From Pedobacter sp. KBW06 (lineage in GTDB: Bacteria; Bacteroidota; Bacteroidia; Sphingobacteriales; Sphingobacteriaceae): DNA of 64,000 nt. The stretch covers positions 101,809 through 165,808 of the forward strand of contig NZ_QAJL01000004.1 of NCBI RefSeq assembly GCF_003852525.1. Reading direction: 5' to 3'. Below are positions 7,749 through 15,989 of the stretch, piece after piece; positions within the stretch are counted from its first letter, which is position 1; every line of letters starts with the position of its first letter. The position numbers were made by a program, and so were the translations under genes. Under the pieces are notes generated by a model that saw nothing but the letters and a program-made list of their open reading frames with translations, did no database searches and was not told where the DNA came from.

Positions 7749-10394
7749 ATGAAAAAATACGGACCTAAAAGGTTCCTGGCATTTATCGCCATCTTGTTAC
7801 TCATTTTAGTATTTGTCCAGGCCAGGTCTTATGCACAGGCGCCTTTGGAGAAAAAAATCAGCATTAACCTTAAAGACGAGCCATTAAAAGCAGCATTGGA
7901 TAAGATCAGCAGTGCCAGTGGCATCAAATTCACCTTTAATGAACAAGTTGCCAACAGTAAAATAAAGATTAGCGTACAGGCCCAAAACAAAAGCCTGAAT
8001 GAAATCTTAACCATTGCCCTCTCCAATCAACCCTTTAAATTTTCTGAGTTAGACAATGAAATTTATATCCGCTATGATGCTGAAAAAGCAAAAAAGTCCC
8101 TGGCCGATCCGGCGGCAAACCCGGCGTTAAACCAAGAAAAACATACCATAGGTGGTACAATATCTTCTTCTAAAACGGGAGAAACGCTGATAGCAGCAAC
8201 CATTAGGCTGAGCGGAACCAAACTGGCAACCATGAGTAATGAATATGGTTTTTATTCCCTTTCAGTACCCAGCGGAAGCTATGTGATGGAAATCAGTGCA
8301 ATCGGTTCCAAAACCCTTAAAAAACCAATAGACCTCACTAAATCGATGACCCTGAACATCGCTTTAGAAGATGATGCAAATGAGCTCGAAACCGTGACGA
8401 TTAGTGCGGCAACTGCAAGAAGAAATATAGACAACCCACAAATGGGCATGGAACGGCTGAACATCAGTGAGACCAAAAACATCCCTGTCGTACTTGGTGA
8501 GCGGGATGTCATTAAAACATTACAGCTGCTGCCAGGAGTTAAATCTTCCGGAGATGGTACTGGTGGTCTTTTTGTTCGCGGAGGAAGCGCAGACCAAAAT
8601 ATGATTCTTCTGGATGAGGCACCTGTTTACAATGCTTCTCACCTGCTTGGTTTTTTTTCGACCTTTAACTCGGATGCCATTAAAAATGTAACGCTCTATA
8701 AAAGTGGAATGCCTGCACAGTATGGAGGAGGCTTATCTTCTGTGATGGATGTGAGAATGAATGACGGAAACAATCAAAAATTTGGCGTTAGCGGAGGAAT
8801 AGGTCTGATTGCAGCCCGTATCAATGTGGAGGGGCCAATTCAAAAAGAAAAATCTTCCTTCCTGATCTCTGCAAGGAGAACTTATTTAGATGCTTTTTTA
8901 AAACTTTCTTCAGATTCCAATGTAAAAGATGCAAAGTTGTATTTCTACGATGTTAATGCTAAGGCAAATTACATACTTGGAGAGAAAGACCGTTTATTCG
9001 TCTCTGCATATCTCGGCCGGGATATATTAGGTGCAGATAAAGTGAACGGAATAGACTGGGGTAATATCACTTCGACCGTCCGCTGGAACCATATCTTTAG
9101 CAGCAAACTTTTCTCCAACACCTCTATCATATACAGCAATTACAATTATCAGGTCAAGACAGATCAGGACGAGAGTTCGCTTTCTTTATTTTCACAAATT
9201 AAAGACTGGAACTTTAAGCAGGACCTGCAATGGTACCTGAATGATAAGAACACGTTAAATTTTGGGATAAATGCAATCTATCATACCATAAAACCAGGAG
9301 AAGTGAGGGCTTCGGGAAATTCAGGAATGATTTCTCAAGACCTGCAGAACAGATATTCACTGGAAAATGCAATATATGCCAGCAATACCTGGAAAGTAAG
9401 TGACGCATTTAGCCTTACTTATGGTCTTCGGTTATCGGCTTTCAGTATCCTTGGAAAAGGTGATTACTATAACATCAATCAGGAAGGCGGAGTGACGGGC
9501 CAGCAGAGTTACAAAAAGGGAGAAGTTGTAAAAACATATTTGAACCTGGAACCCCGGCTTGCCGCAGCGCTTCAGCTGAATGAATCAACAGCGGTTAAAG
9601 CCTCCTATGTTCGTAATGCACAAAATCTCCACTTAATTTCCAACTCGAATGCTTCTTCACCGTTGGACAGATGGGTGGCCAGTACAAATATCATCAAACC
9701 GGAAACCAGCGATCAGGTGTCATTAGGTTATTATAAAAATCTTGCCGAAAATGCTTATGAACTTACTGTCGAGGCCTATTATAAAGACCTTAAAAACCAG
9801 ATTGATTACCGCAACGGAGCCAACATCTATACCAATAAACCTATAGAAACTCAATTGCTGTTTGGTAAAGGCCGTGCTTACGGGGTAGAGTGGCTCATCA
9901 AAAAGAAAACAGGAAATTTCACCGGATGGATCGCTTATACCCTTTCTAAGTCTGAAAGGCAGGTTGATGGGATCAACAATAATGAATGGTACAATACCAG
10001 ACAGGACAGAACCCATGATATATCTATCGTGACCATGTACCAGCTCAGCAAAAAATGGTCAGTTTCTGCGAACTGGGTCTTTGCAACAGGAAATGCGGTT
10101 ACCTATCCCAATGCGAAATACAATTTATTGGGAGAAAGCTATTACTATTATTCCAGCCGGAATGCAGAGCGGATGCCGGCATACCACAGGTTAGACCTTG
10201 GCGCTACGCGTACTTTGAAAAAGACGAAAAGATTCTCTTCGGAACTTAATTTCAGTCTTTTCAATGCTTACGGAAGATCAAACGCCTATAAAATCGATTT
10301 CAGGGAAAATGAAAAAGACCCTACTAAAACTGAAGCGGTGAAAACTACTTTATTCAGATTTGTTCCTTCAGTTTCTTATGATTTCAAGTTTTAA
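7749..10394 (+). CDS. TonB-dependent outer-membrane receptor with STN signalling domain
   Basis: 881 residues. Signal peptide 1-30 (ends SYAQ). The STN signalling domain at about 35-110 is preceded by the typical ISINLKDEPLKAAL and contacts FecR. A carboxypeptidase-regulatory-like beta-sandwich follows at about 130-215 (GGTISSSKTGETLIAATI), then the plug domain about 240-345 (GGLFVRGGSADQNMILLDE) and a 22-strand-type barrel to the C-terminal aromatic end (SYDFKF). It imports an unknown ligand using TonB energy. The partner SusD is absent; a DUF4249 lipoprotein follows instead, a recurrent pairing in this phylum. Confidence 0.95.
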   Translation: MKKYGPKRFLAFIAILLLILVFVQARSYAQAPLEKKISINLKDEPLKAALDKISSASGIKFTFNEQVANSKIKISVQAQNKSLNEILTIALSNQPFKFSELDNEIYIRYDAEKAKKSLADPAANPALNQEKHTIGGTISSSKTGETLIAATIRLSGTKLATMSNEYGFYSLSVPSGSYVMEISAIGSKTLKKPIDLTKSMTLNIALEDDANELETVTISAATARRNIDNPQMGMERLNISETKNIPVVLGERDVIKTLQLLPGVKSSGDGTGGLFVRGGSADQNMILLDEAPVYNASHLLGFFSTFNSDAIKNVTLYKSGMPAQYGGGLSSVMDVRMNDGNNQKFGVSGGIGLIAARINVEGPIQKEKSSFLISARRTYLDAFLKLSSDSNVKDAKLYFYDVNAKANYILGEKDRLFVSAYLGRDILGADKVNGIDWGNITSTVRWNHIFSSKLFSNTSIIYSNYNYQVKTDQDESSLSLFSQIKDWNFKQDLQWYLNDKNTLNFGINAIYHTIKPGEVRASGNSGMISQDLQNRYSLENAIYASNTWKVSDAFSLTYGLRLSAFSILGKGDYYNINQEGGVTGQQSYKKGEVVKTYLNLEPRLAAALQLNESTAVKASYVRNAQNLHLISNSNASSPLDRWVASTNIIKPETSDQVSLGYYKNLAENAYELTVEAYYKDLKNQIDYRNGANIYTNKPIETQLLFGKGRAYGVEWLIKKKTGNFTGWIAYTLSKSERQVDGINNNEWYNTRQDRTHDISIVTMYQLSKKWSVSANWVFATGNAVTYPNAKYNLLGESYYYYSSRNAERMPAYHRLDLGATRTLKKTKRFSSELNFSLFNAYGRSNAYKIDFRENEKDPTKTEAVKTTLFRFVPSVSYDFKF

Positions 10395-10458
10395 ACCTCC
10401 CATTCAAAATATACAGATGAAAACATCATCCACATCCTCCTTACAAATAGCAATTAAC

Positions 10459-11259
10459 ATGAAAAATATACCGAAATTATTGGCTTTAATGCTCTTCTCT
10501 ACCTTATTTTGGTCTTGTGAAAAAGTAATAGAAATAGACCGTGCCGACAATGAAGAAAGGTATGTGATCGAGGGAACAATTACCAATGAGCCCGGTGTTT
10601 GTTCCGTTTTGCTGAGTAAAACGAAAAATTTTCAAGACGAAAATCGGTTTATGGGAATTAGCGGAGCAACTGTTAAAATAGCAAACAATGGTGTCATCGT
10701 CACACTTCCGGAAAGCAGTCCGGGTGTGTATAAGACCAGCACCATTAATGGAACTCCGGGGCAGACGTATGTGATGACGGTTGATGTAGATGGAAAAACT
10801 TTTACAGCTTCCAGTACCATGCCTGAAAATGTACCTTTTGATGATTTTTATATGAAGGCATCAGACTTTGGCAAAAGAAGGACAACTGCCTATGTAAGAT
10901 ATAAAGACCCGTTGGAACGTGAGAATTACTATTGGTTTCAGCTGTTTGTCAATGATAAAAAACAAAGAAACTTTTCAGTAATGAACGACGAATTTACACC
11001 TGGTCAGGAGGTAAATACAACCGTAAGTTTCCAGAATGACACCGATGATTTGTCAAAGGATTTTAAAAAAGGAGACAAATTGGGTGTAGAAATGCACAGT
11101 GTTGATGCTTCTGCTTATCTTTACCTCCACAGTTTAGGTAACGCAGAAGGTTCCAATAACGGAGCTTCGCCAGCCAACCCGATAAGTAACATAACCGGTG
11201 GTGCTCTTGGTTTTTTCAGTGCTCACACCGTTCAAAAAAGAACTTTAGTGATACCGTAA
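10459..11259 (+). CDS. DUF4249 surface or periplasmic lipoprotein
   Basis: 266 residues from the ATG at 10459. The open frame extends up to 10360 inside the receptor gene, but 10459 gives a clean lipoprotein signal (MKNIPKLLALM...FWSC, lipobox Cys 20). The start of the mature part, YVIEGTITNEPG, and the following strand GISGATVKI are typical of DUF4249. These proteins are found next to TonB receptors and are thought to be accessory ligand-capture or receptor-associated lipoproteins; this role is inferred from context. It ends 2 bases before the desaturase-family gene. Confidence 0.85.
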   Translation: MKNIPKLLALMLFSTLFWSCEKVIEIDRADNEERYVIEGTITNEPGVCSVLLSKTKNFQDENRFMGISGATVKIANNGVIVTLPESSPGVYKTSTINGTPGQTYVMTVDVDGKTFTASSTMPENVPFDDFYMKASDFGKRRTTAYVRYKDPLERENYYWFQLFVNDKKQRNFSVMNDEFTPGQEVNTTVSFQNDTDDLSKDFKKGDKLGVEMHSVDASAYLYLHSLGNAEGSNNGASPANPISNITGGALGFFSAHTVQKRTLVIP

Positions 11260-11261
11260 AA

Positions 11262-12152
11262 ATGAATGAACTATTAGACAAAAACCTAAGTATAGTTTCC
11301 CTCTTTGGATTTGTTATTCTACTTACTCTAGTAGAAATGTACTTCAGTTATGCCCATGATAAAAAGGTTTATCATGGGCGTGATACCTGGACCAATGTTT
11401 ACCTGATGACCGCCGCTTTTGTGATCAACCTGACCATGAAAACCGGCACATTTTTCTTACTCGATTATTTTTATCACGAGTACCGTTTTTTTGAAATCTC
11501 CAATGCTTTCCTTTACTGGACGGTATTGATCCTGGCACAGGACTTTCTCTATTGGGTGCTCCACGCTACCGGACATTATGTCCGTTTGTTTTGGGCAATG
11601 CACGTTACACACCACTCCTCAGAATATTTTAACCTGACCACAGGATTTCGTTCCACCGTATTTGAGCCATTATACCGGGTATTCTTTTACCTGCCATTGG
11701 CATTGATGGGCTTCAATGCATTCGATATCCTCTTTGCTTACCTGATCACCCAGATTTATGGAAATTTAGTACATACTCAGGCAGTCGGCAAACTACACCC
11801 TATTATTGAATATATTTTAGTCACCCCTTCCCATCACCGTGTTCATCACGCAAGCAATGTCCGCTATCTGGATAAAAACATGGGCATGGTCCTGATATTA
11901 TGGGATAGAATGTTTGGCACTTTTCAGGAAGAAATTCCAGGAGAAGAAATCAAATACGGATTGACCAGTAAACCGGAGCCGGGAGCCGTAAACATCATTT
12001 TCCATGAACTGATTGCGCTTTCCGACGATGTAAAACGGGCACCAGGCTGGAAGAACAAGATAAAATACATGTTTTATCCTCCGGGATGGAGCCACAACGG
12101 AGAGAGTAAGACATCCAAGAGTCTGCAAAAGGAACTAATTGATCAATCCTGA
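11262..12152 (+). CDS. Sterol desaturase / fatty acid hydroxylase superfamily protein
   Basis: 296 residues, a multi-span membrane di-iron enzyme. The three histidine clusters are intact: HATGH 101-105, HVTHH 114-118 and HHRVHH 191-196, with a further His at 171. Hydrophobic spans lie at about 10-30, 45-70, 80-100 and 140-170. Family members hydroxylate or desaturate lipids, sterols or carotenoids, and the substrate here is unknown. The 2-base gap after the DUF4249 gene places it in the sigma/FecR/receptor operon, an unusual companion. Confidence 0.9.
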   Translation: MNELLDKNLSIVSLFGFVILLTLVEMYFSYAHDKKVYHGRDTWTNVYLMTAAFVINLTMKTGTFFLLDYFYHEYRFFEISNAFLYWTVLILAQDFLYWVLHATGHYVRLFWAMHVTHHSSEYFNLTTGFRSTVFEPLYRVFFYLPLALMGFNAFDILFAYLITQIYGNLVHTQAVGKLHPIIEYILVTPSHHRVHHASNVRYLDKNMGMVLILWDRMFGTFQEEIPGEEIKYGLTSKPEPGAVNIIFHELIALSDDVKRAPGWKNKIKYMFYPPGWSHNGESKTSKSLQKELIDQS

Positions 12153-12228
12153 CCTGTTGCTGAATAATCTCCGGGTTTTAATCCGCAAATTTGGACTTAA
12201 GGAGCAGATCAATATAAGATCTTGAACA

Positions 12229-12273
12229 ATCATAAGCATGCCGCTTACAAATAGCGATGAACATGCTTATGAT
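12229..12273. repeat. 12-bp inverted repeat (hairpin) in intergenic region
   Basis: Perfect arms ATCATAAGCATG and CATGCTTATGAT surround a 21-base loop that itself contains CGCT/AGCG. There is no T tract, so it is not a standard terminator. It lies between the desaturase-family gene and the alpha/beta hydrolase. Confidence 0.6.
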
Positions 12274-12307
12274 CGCTTCATAACCGGTAAGAAACAATTA
12301 TATTCTG

Positions 12308-13171
12308 ATGAAAAAACTGAGGAAGATCGTAGAGGACATCAAAAACTTATCTGAGGGAGATTCTGATCAGTTACAGACACTACTCTGGCAGCTGATTTGT
12401 TATTCGCCAAAAATGCCGCTCCGCCTCCATCAGCAAAAATTACTGGATGAGGCTGAAATCAGCTCCTTAAAAGTACATGACCGGTATTTTAGCCAATCGG
12501 ATTTAAACATCAATTGCTTTAAATGGGGCAATGGACCTGTTAAGGTACTGCTCAGTCATGGATGGGGCTCTAAAGGCGCTGACTTCAGTGAAATTATTGC
12601 CATGCTCAGGGCAAACAAGAATTTCGAAATCTGGTCTTTTGATGCACCTGGAAATGGAAGTTCCGAAGGAGAAATCAGCAACCTTTTTCTCTATGCAGAA
12701 TCGATCAGACAACTCTTTATCCATGCAGGTAAACCACAGGTCATGATCGGTCATTCTCTGGGCGGTATGGCCAATGCTTTAGCCTTACAGCAAGGTAAAG
12801 AATATCCCCAGCTATTGATCAGCATTGCACCAATGGTAAACCTAAAGGATAATTTCATTGCCTCGATGGAAGCAGTAAAGACCTCTAATGAAGCACAGGA
12901 AAAGTTCTTTACTGATTTTGAGAAACTATTTGAGCAGAAAACCGAGCATTTTGTATTGAACAAGATCTACGACTTTTCAGATCAATTGAAACACCTGCTG
13001 ATTTACGACTCAAATGACCTCATTTCTCCAAGCAGTAATATCGAAGCATTTCTAAAAGACAATCCGGAAACAACAGCTTCTGCATACCAGGAAACCAGTC
13101 ATTCGAAATTATTAACCGATCCCAGGGTGCTTAACGAAATGGGCCTGTTCATCAGTAAAAACATCCACTAA
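12308..13171 (+). CDS. Alpha/beta hydrolase
   Basis: 287 residues, cytoplasmic. The oxyanion-hole loop is SHGWGS (about 83-88), the nucleophile elbow GHSLGG (Ser 150), the acid probably Asp in DSNDLISP (about 238) and the catalytic His in TSHSKLL (about 265). This completes a Ser-Asp-His triad. The esterase or lipase-type substrate is unknown. The last 60 bases overlap the end of the convergent DUF1801 gene. Confidence 0.9.
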   Translation: MKKLRKIVEDIKNLSEGDSDQLQTLLWQLICYSPKMPLRLHQQKLLDEAEISSLKVHDRYFSQSDLNINCFKWGNGPVKVLLSHGWGSKGADFSEIIAMLRANKNFEIWSFDAPGNGSSEGEISNLFLYAESIRQLFIHAGKPQVMIGHSLGGMANALALQQGKEYPQLLISIAPMVNLKDNFIASMEAVKTSNEAQEKFFTDFEKLFEQKTEHFVLNKIYDFSDQLKHLLIYDSNDLISPSSNIEAFLKDNPETTASAYQETSHSKLLTDPRVLNEMGLFISKNIH

Positions 13172-13501
13172 CAGCTTCCTGACTAATTCAAAATCAATTC
13201 CTTCCAATCGATCAAACCGAACCACTGGCTTCCCCGGCTCCAGCCCCTGCGACAAAGCGACATTTGCATGCACCGCATCCTCCTTTAAGGTATAAAAACT
13301 AATCTGATTTTTCTGAATGGCGAAGGTCAGTGCTACAAGGCCATTTCTGGAATAAGCAGGCATTCCGCAGGCCATATGTTCCTCGTATCCGATCAGCACT
13401 TCTTTACACAATGCCCTTACCATCGCCGGCAGGGCAACCCTTTTTTCAGGAATCTCTAGAAAGTATTCATCTACAGTTGCTGCTTTGCTTTTCATCTCCA
13501 T
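13112..13501 (-). CDS. DUF1801 (YdhG-like) protein
   Basis: 129 residues of the DUF1801 fold: ATVDEYFLEIP at the start, then EEHMACGMPAYSRNG and FAIQKNQISFYTL, the typical core. The family is similar to the frataxin-like / iron-chaperone YdhG fold, with no firm function. Its final 19 codons overlap the 3' end of the convergent hydrolase gene; both frames look genuine because the hydrolase triad His falls before the overlap and the DUF1801 core is complete before it. A second DUF1801 gene lies at 22589-23029. Confidence 0.8.
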   Translation of the reverse strand: MEMKSKAATVDEYFLEIPEKRVALPAMVRALCKEVLIGYEEHMACGMPAYSRNGLVALTFAIQKNQISFYTLKEDAVHANVALSQGLEPGKPVVRFDRLEGIDFELVRKLLVDVFTDEQAHFVKHPGIG

Positions 13502-13563
13502 CCTTGCTAAGCTGTAAAATTAATAAAAATCCTTCTTTTCCCTGATGACAATCAAGGGTAAAA

Positions 13564-13577
13564 GTGATCATTATCAC
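13564..13577. promoter_or_regulatory. Candidate CRP/FNR-type operator
   Basis: The palindrome GTGATCATTATCAC fits the GTGA-N6-TCAC half-site arrangement of CRP/FNR-family sites. It lies 130 bases upstream of the CoA-transferase gene and 60 bases upstream of the divergent DUF1801 gene. Confidence 0.3.
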
Positions 13578-13708
13578 CTCTCTGCCTGGCAATTATCCGG
13601 AAATTTACGCTCAGATATAAATACCCATTCTAACTGGTTCAACTCAAAATATAACTATCTTAAGCCAAATAAACATTTGATTAATTTCCAATAAAGCCCT
13701 TTAAACAA

Positions 13709-14989
13709 ATGAATTCTCCTACCTACATTACTGCAGCGCAAGCAGTACAAGCTATAAAATCCGGCGATCGCGTTTTCATTCATGGCAGTGCCGCCACTCC
13801 CGTTCATTTAGTGAAAGCCCTGCAGGAAAGACATGCAGATTTAAAAAAAGTAGAAATTACCAGTATTACCACCCTTGGTGATATTGATTTCAACGCAGCC
13901 CTTTACCGGGAAAGCTTTTTCTTTAACTCCTTGTTTGTTTCTGCCAATACCCGGTCAGTGGTTAACAGTCCCTATGGGGATTATGTTCCTGTCTTCCTGA
14001 GTCAGATTCCCAAATTATTTAAGGAAGGCTTTCTTCCCATCGATGTCGCGTTAATTCAGGTATCGGAACCAGATGTTCATGGCTATTGTTCACTGGGCAC
14101 CTCTGTTGACATCGCCAGGGCAGCCGTAGACACCTCAAAACACATTATTGCCCAGGTGAACCCCAAAGTACCCAGAACACATGGTGATGGCTTTGTACAC
14201 ATCAGTAAGTTCCAGTCATTGGTCTGGCATGAAGAAGAACTGCCGGAAGTAGATTATGGTGCCAAAACAAGTGAAGCTATGGTAACCATAGGAGCGAATA
14301 TCGCCTCCCTTGTAGAAGATGGCGCGACCTTACAGTTGGGAATTGGCGGAATACCTGATCAGGTATTGAAAAACCTGAGCAATCATAAGAACCTTGGACT
14401 ACATACAGAGATGCTTTCCGATGGTGTGATCCCATTGATACAAAATGGTGTGATCAACAACAGCCTTAAAAAAATAAACCGGGGTAAGTCCATTACCTCC
14501 TTTATGATCGGAACAAAAAAACTATACGATTTTGTTGATGATAATCCCAGCATCAGGGTCATGGATATTTCCTATGCCAACGACACCAGTATCATCCGCC
14601 AAAACCCTAAGGTTACAGCCATCAATTCTGCTATTGAGCTGGATTTAACCGGACAGATCTGTGCAGACTCTATGGGTACCTATCAATATTCAGGAATTGG
14701 CGGACAAATGGACTTCATTCATGGCGCCTCTCTCTCTGAGGGTGGAAAACCCATCATTGCCCTTCCATCCATTACTTCAAAGGGGATTTCCAGGATCGTA
14801 CCTTTTTTGAAAGAAGGTGCCGGAGTGGTGACAACAAGGGGGCATGTTCACTGGGTGGTTACCGAGTACGGTAAGGTGAACCTGTTTGGCAAAAGTTTAA
14901 AGCAAAGAGCAACGGCATTAATCAGTCTTGCCCACCCAATGCATCGTGAAACACTGGAACGGGCGTTTCACGACCGTTTTAATGCTTAG
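13709..14989 (+). CDS. Acetyl-CoA hydrolase / CoA-transferase family protein
   Basis: 426 residues, the length of Cat1/4-hydroxybutyrate CoA-transferase-type enzymes. The N-terminal domain spans about 1-190. The C-terminal catalytic domain carries GIGGIPDQVL (about 215) and LHTEMLSDG, whose Glu is the expected residue forming the covalent CoA thioester, followed by GIGGQMDF near 330. It moves CoA between acyl-CoA and an acid such as acetate, or hydrolyses acetyl-CoA; sequence alone does not decide between these. It is a monocistronic gene ended by a long palindrome. Confidence 0.9.
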   Translation: MNSPTYITAAQAVQAIKSGDRVFIHGSAATPVHLVKALQERHADLKKVEITSITTLGDIDFNAALYRESFFFNSLFVSANTRSVVNSPYGDYVPVFLSQIPKLFKEGFLPIDVALIQVSEPDVHGYCSLGTSVDIARAAVDTSKHIIAQVNPKVPRTHGDGFVHISKFQSLVWHEEELPEVDYGAKTSEAMVTIGANIASLVEDGATLQLGIGGIPDQVLKNLSNHKNLGLHTEMLSDGVIPLIQNGVINNSLKKINRGKSITSFMIGTKKLYDFVDDNPSIRVMDISYANDTSIIRQNPKVTAINSAIELDLTGQICADSMGTYQYSGIGGQMDFIHGASLSEGGKPIIALPSITSKGISRIVPFLKEGAGVVTTRGHVHWVVTEYGKVNLFGKSLKQRATALISLAHPMHRETLERAFHDRFNA

Positions 14990-15010
14990 AATCAAGCAGT
15001 TCCCCTTCGA

Positions 15011-15058
15011 TATGAAGCAAAAAAATACCTAATATTAGGTATTTTTTTGCTTCATATA
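15011..15058. terminator. 48-base perfect palindrome, probable terminator
   Basis: Every base from 15011 pairs with its partner to 15058 around a centre at 15034/15035, with internal A7 and T7 tracts and no unpaired loop in the DNA. Located 22 bases after the CoA-transferase stop, it should act as a terminator on both strands. Confidence 0.7.
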
Positions 15059-15120
15059 AAGAAATACATTTGACATAAGCTATACATAAATATAGTTATT
15101 TAGGGGAGATTAATAAGGAT

Positions 15121-15154
15121 AAGCCGGAGGGGGATTCTTCCGGTTTATTTTTTT
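15121..15154 (+). terminator. Second plus-strand intrinsic terminator
   Basis: A 10-bp stem with two G-U pairs (arms at 15121-15130 and 15137-15146), a 6-base loop and a T7 tract read on the plus strand. It overlaps the stop of the minus-strand FMN reductase gene. No plus-strand gene lies directly before it, so it is either a back-up terminator for the CoA-transferase or the end of a short RNA. Confidence 0.6.
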
Positions 15155-15681
15155 AGTCCTTCCCTGAGTCCCTTTATCTTAGTGATAAAATCTGCTCTCA
15201 GCTCCGGATGAATGATCCCTTCTTTTTCTTCAAAATTCTGATTAAAAGAAGGAAGAGAAAAAGTATCGAGAATATTCGCACTACATTTCGGAAAATAGGC
15301 TTTCGCGGAATTCATCACATTCCCCCCACCAAAGCCTCCCGGAGAAGTACTCATCAGCAACATTGGCTTATTCTGAAAAAACTTTCCATTAATGCGGGAA
15401 CACCAGTCCATGACATTCTTAAAGGCGGTGGTATAGCTGTTGTTATGTTCTGCCAGTGATACGATCATCAGGTCGCATGCCGAAATAAGTTCCAGCAACT
15501 GATGGGCTTTATGAGGATAGCCATCATTACGTTCTCTATCCACAGAAAAAAGCGGCATTTCAAAATCATTCAAATCCAAAAGAGTGATCTTTTCCTCGTC
15601 AAAATAGGAAAGCGTATGAATAACTAATTTTCTATTGATCGATCTGCTGCTGTTACTTCCTGCAAAGGCCAAAATTTTCAT
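15145..15681 (-). CDS. NAD(P)H-dependent FMN reductase (flavodoxin-like)
   Basis: 178 residues of the NADPH-dependent FMN reductase family. The phosphate-binding loop AGSNSSRSINRKL is at 7-19, DLMIVSLAEHNNSYT is near 92, and STSPGGFGGGN is near 131. It transfers hydride from NAD(P)H through FMN to quinones, azo compounds or similar acceptors. It is third in a minus-strand run with a pirin and a small GNAT protein (gap 17 bases). Confidence 0.9.
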   Translation of the reverse strand: MKILAFAGSNSSRSINRKLVIHTLSYFDEEKITLLDLNDFEMPLFSVDRERNDGYPHKAHQLLELISACDLMIVSLAEHNNSYTTAFKNVMDWCSRINGKFFQNKPMLLMSTSPGGFGGGNVMNSAKAYFPKCSANILDTFSLPSFNQNFEEKEGIIHPELRADFITKIKGLREGLKK

Positions 15682-15698
15682 CTGTATACTTATTTTAA

Positions 15699-15980
15699 TT
15701 AGAAAAGGACATCCTGCAAATCTGCATTCTTATCAAATACACTTTTGGCGAAAGGGCATAAAGGAAGGATCTTCACTTTACTTTCCCTGGCATACTGAAC
15801 TGCTTCCAATACCAATGCCTTCCCTACTCCTTTACCAGAAAACTCAGGACTCACTTCCGTATGGTCGATAATGATCTTCCCGGGACCTGCCCAGACATAG
15901 GTCATCAGCCCTGCTTCCTTACCATCTTCTACAGCCTTAAACCAGCCCTTTTTTTCATCATTAACCTGTTCGATATTCAT
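15699..15980 (-). CDS. Small GNAT-like N-acetyltransferase (Acetyltransf_CG type)
   Basis: 93 residues. The single acetyl-CoA loop motif SPEFSGKGVGKALV follows the strand IIIDHTEV, and the C-terminal segment KILPLCPFAKSVF is typical of the short YidJ/Gcn5-related group. Substrate unknown. It sits 9 bases after the pirin stop and 17 bases before the FMN reductase, so co-transcription is likely. Confidence 0.88.
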   Translation of the reverse strand: MNIEQVNDEKKGWFKAVEDGKEAGLMTYVWAGPGKIIIDHTEVSPEFSGKGVGKALVLEAVQYARESKVKILPLCPFAKSVFDKNADLQDVLF

Positions 15981-15989
15981 AGATATAAT

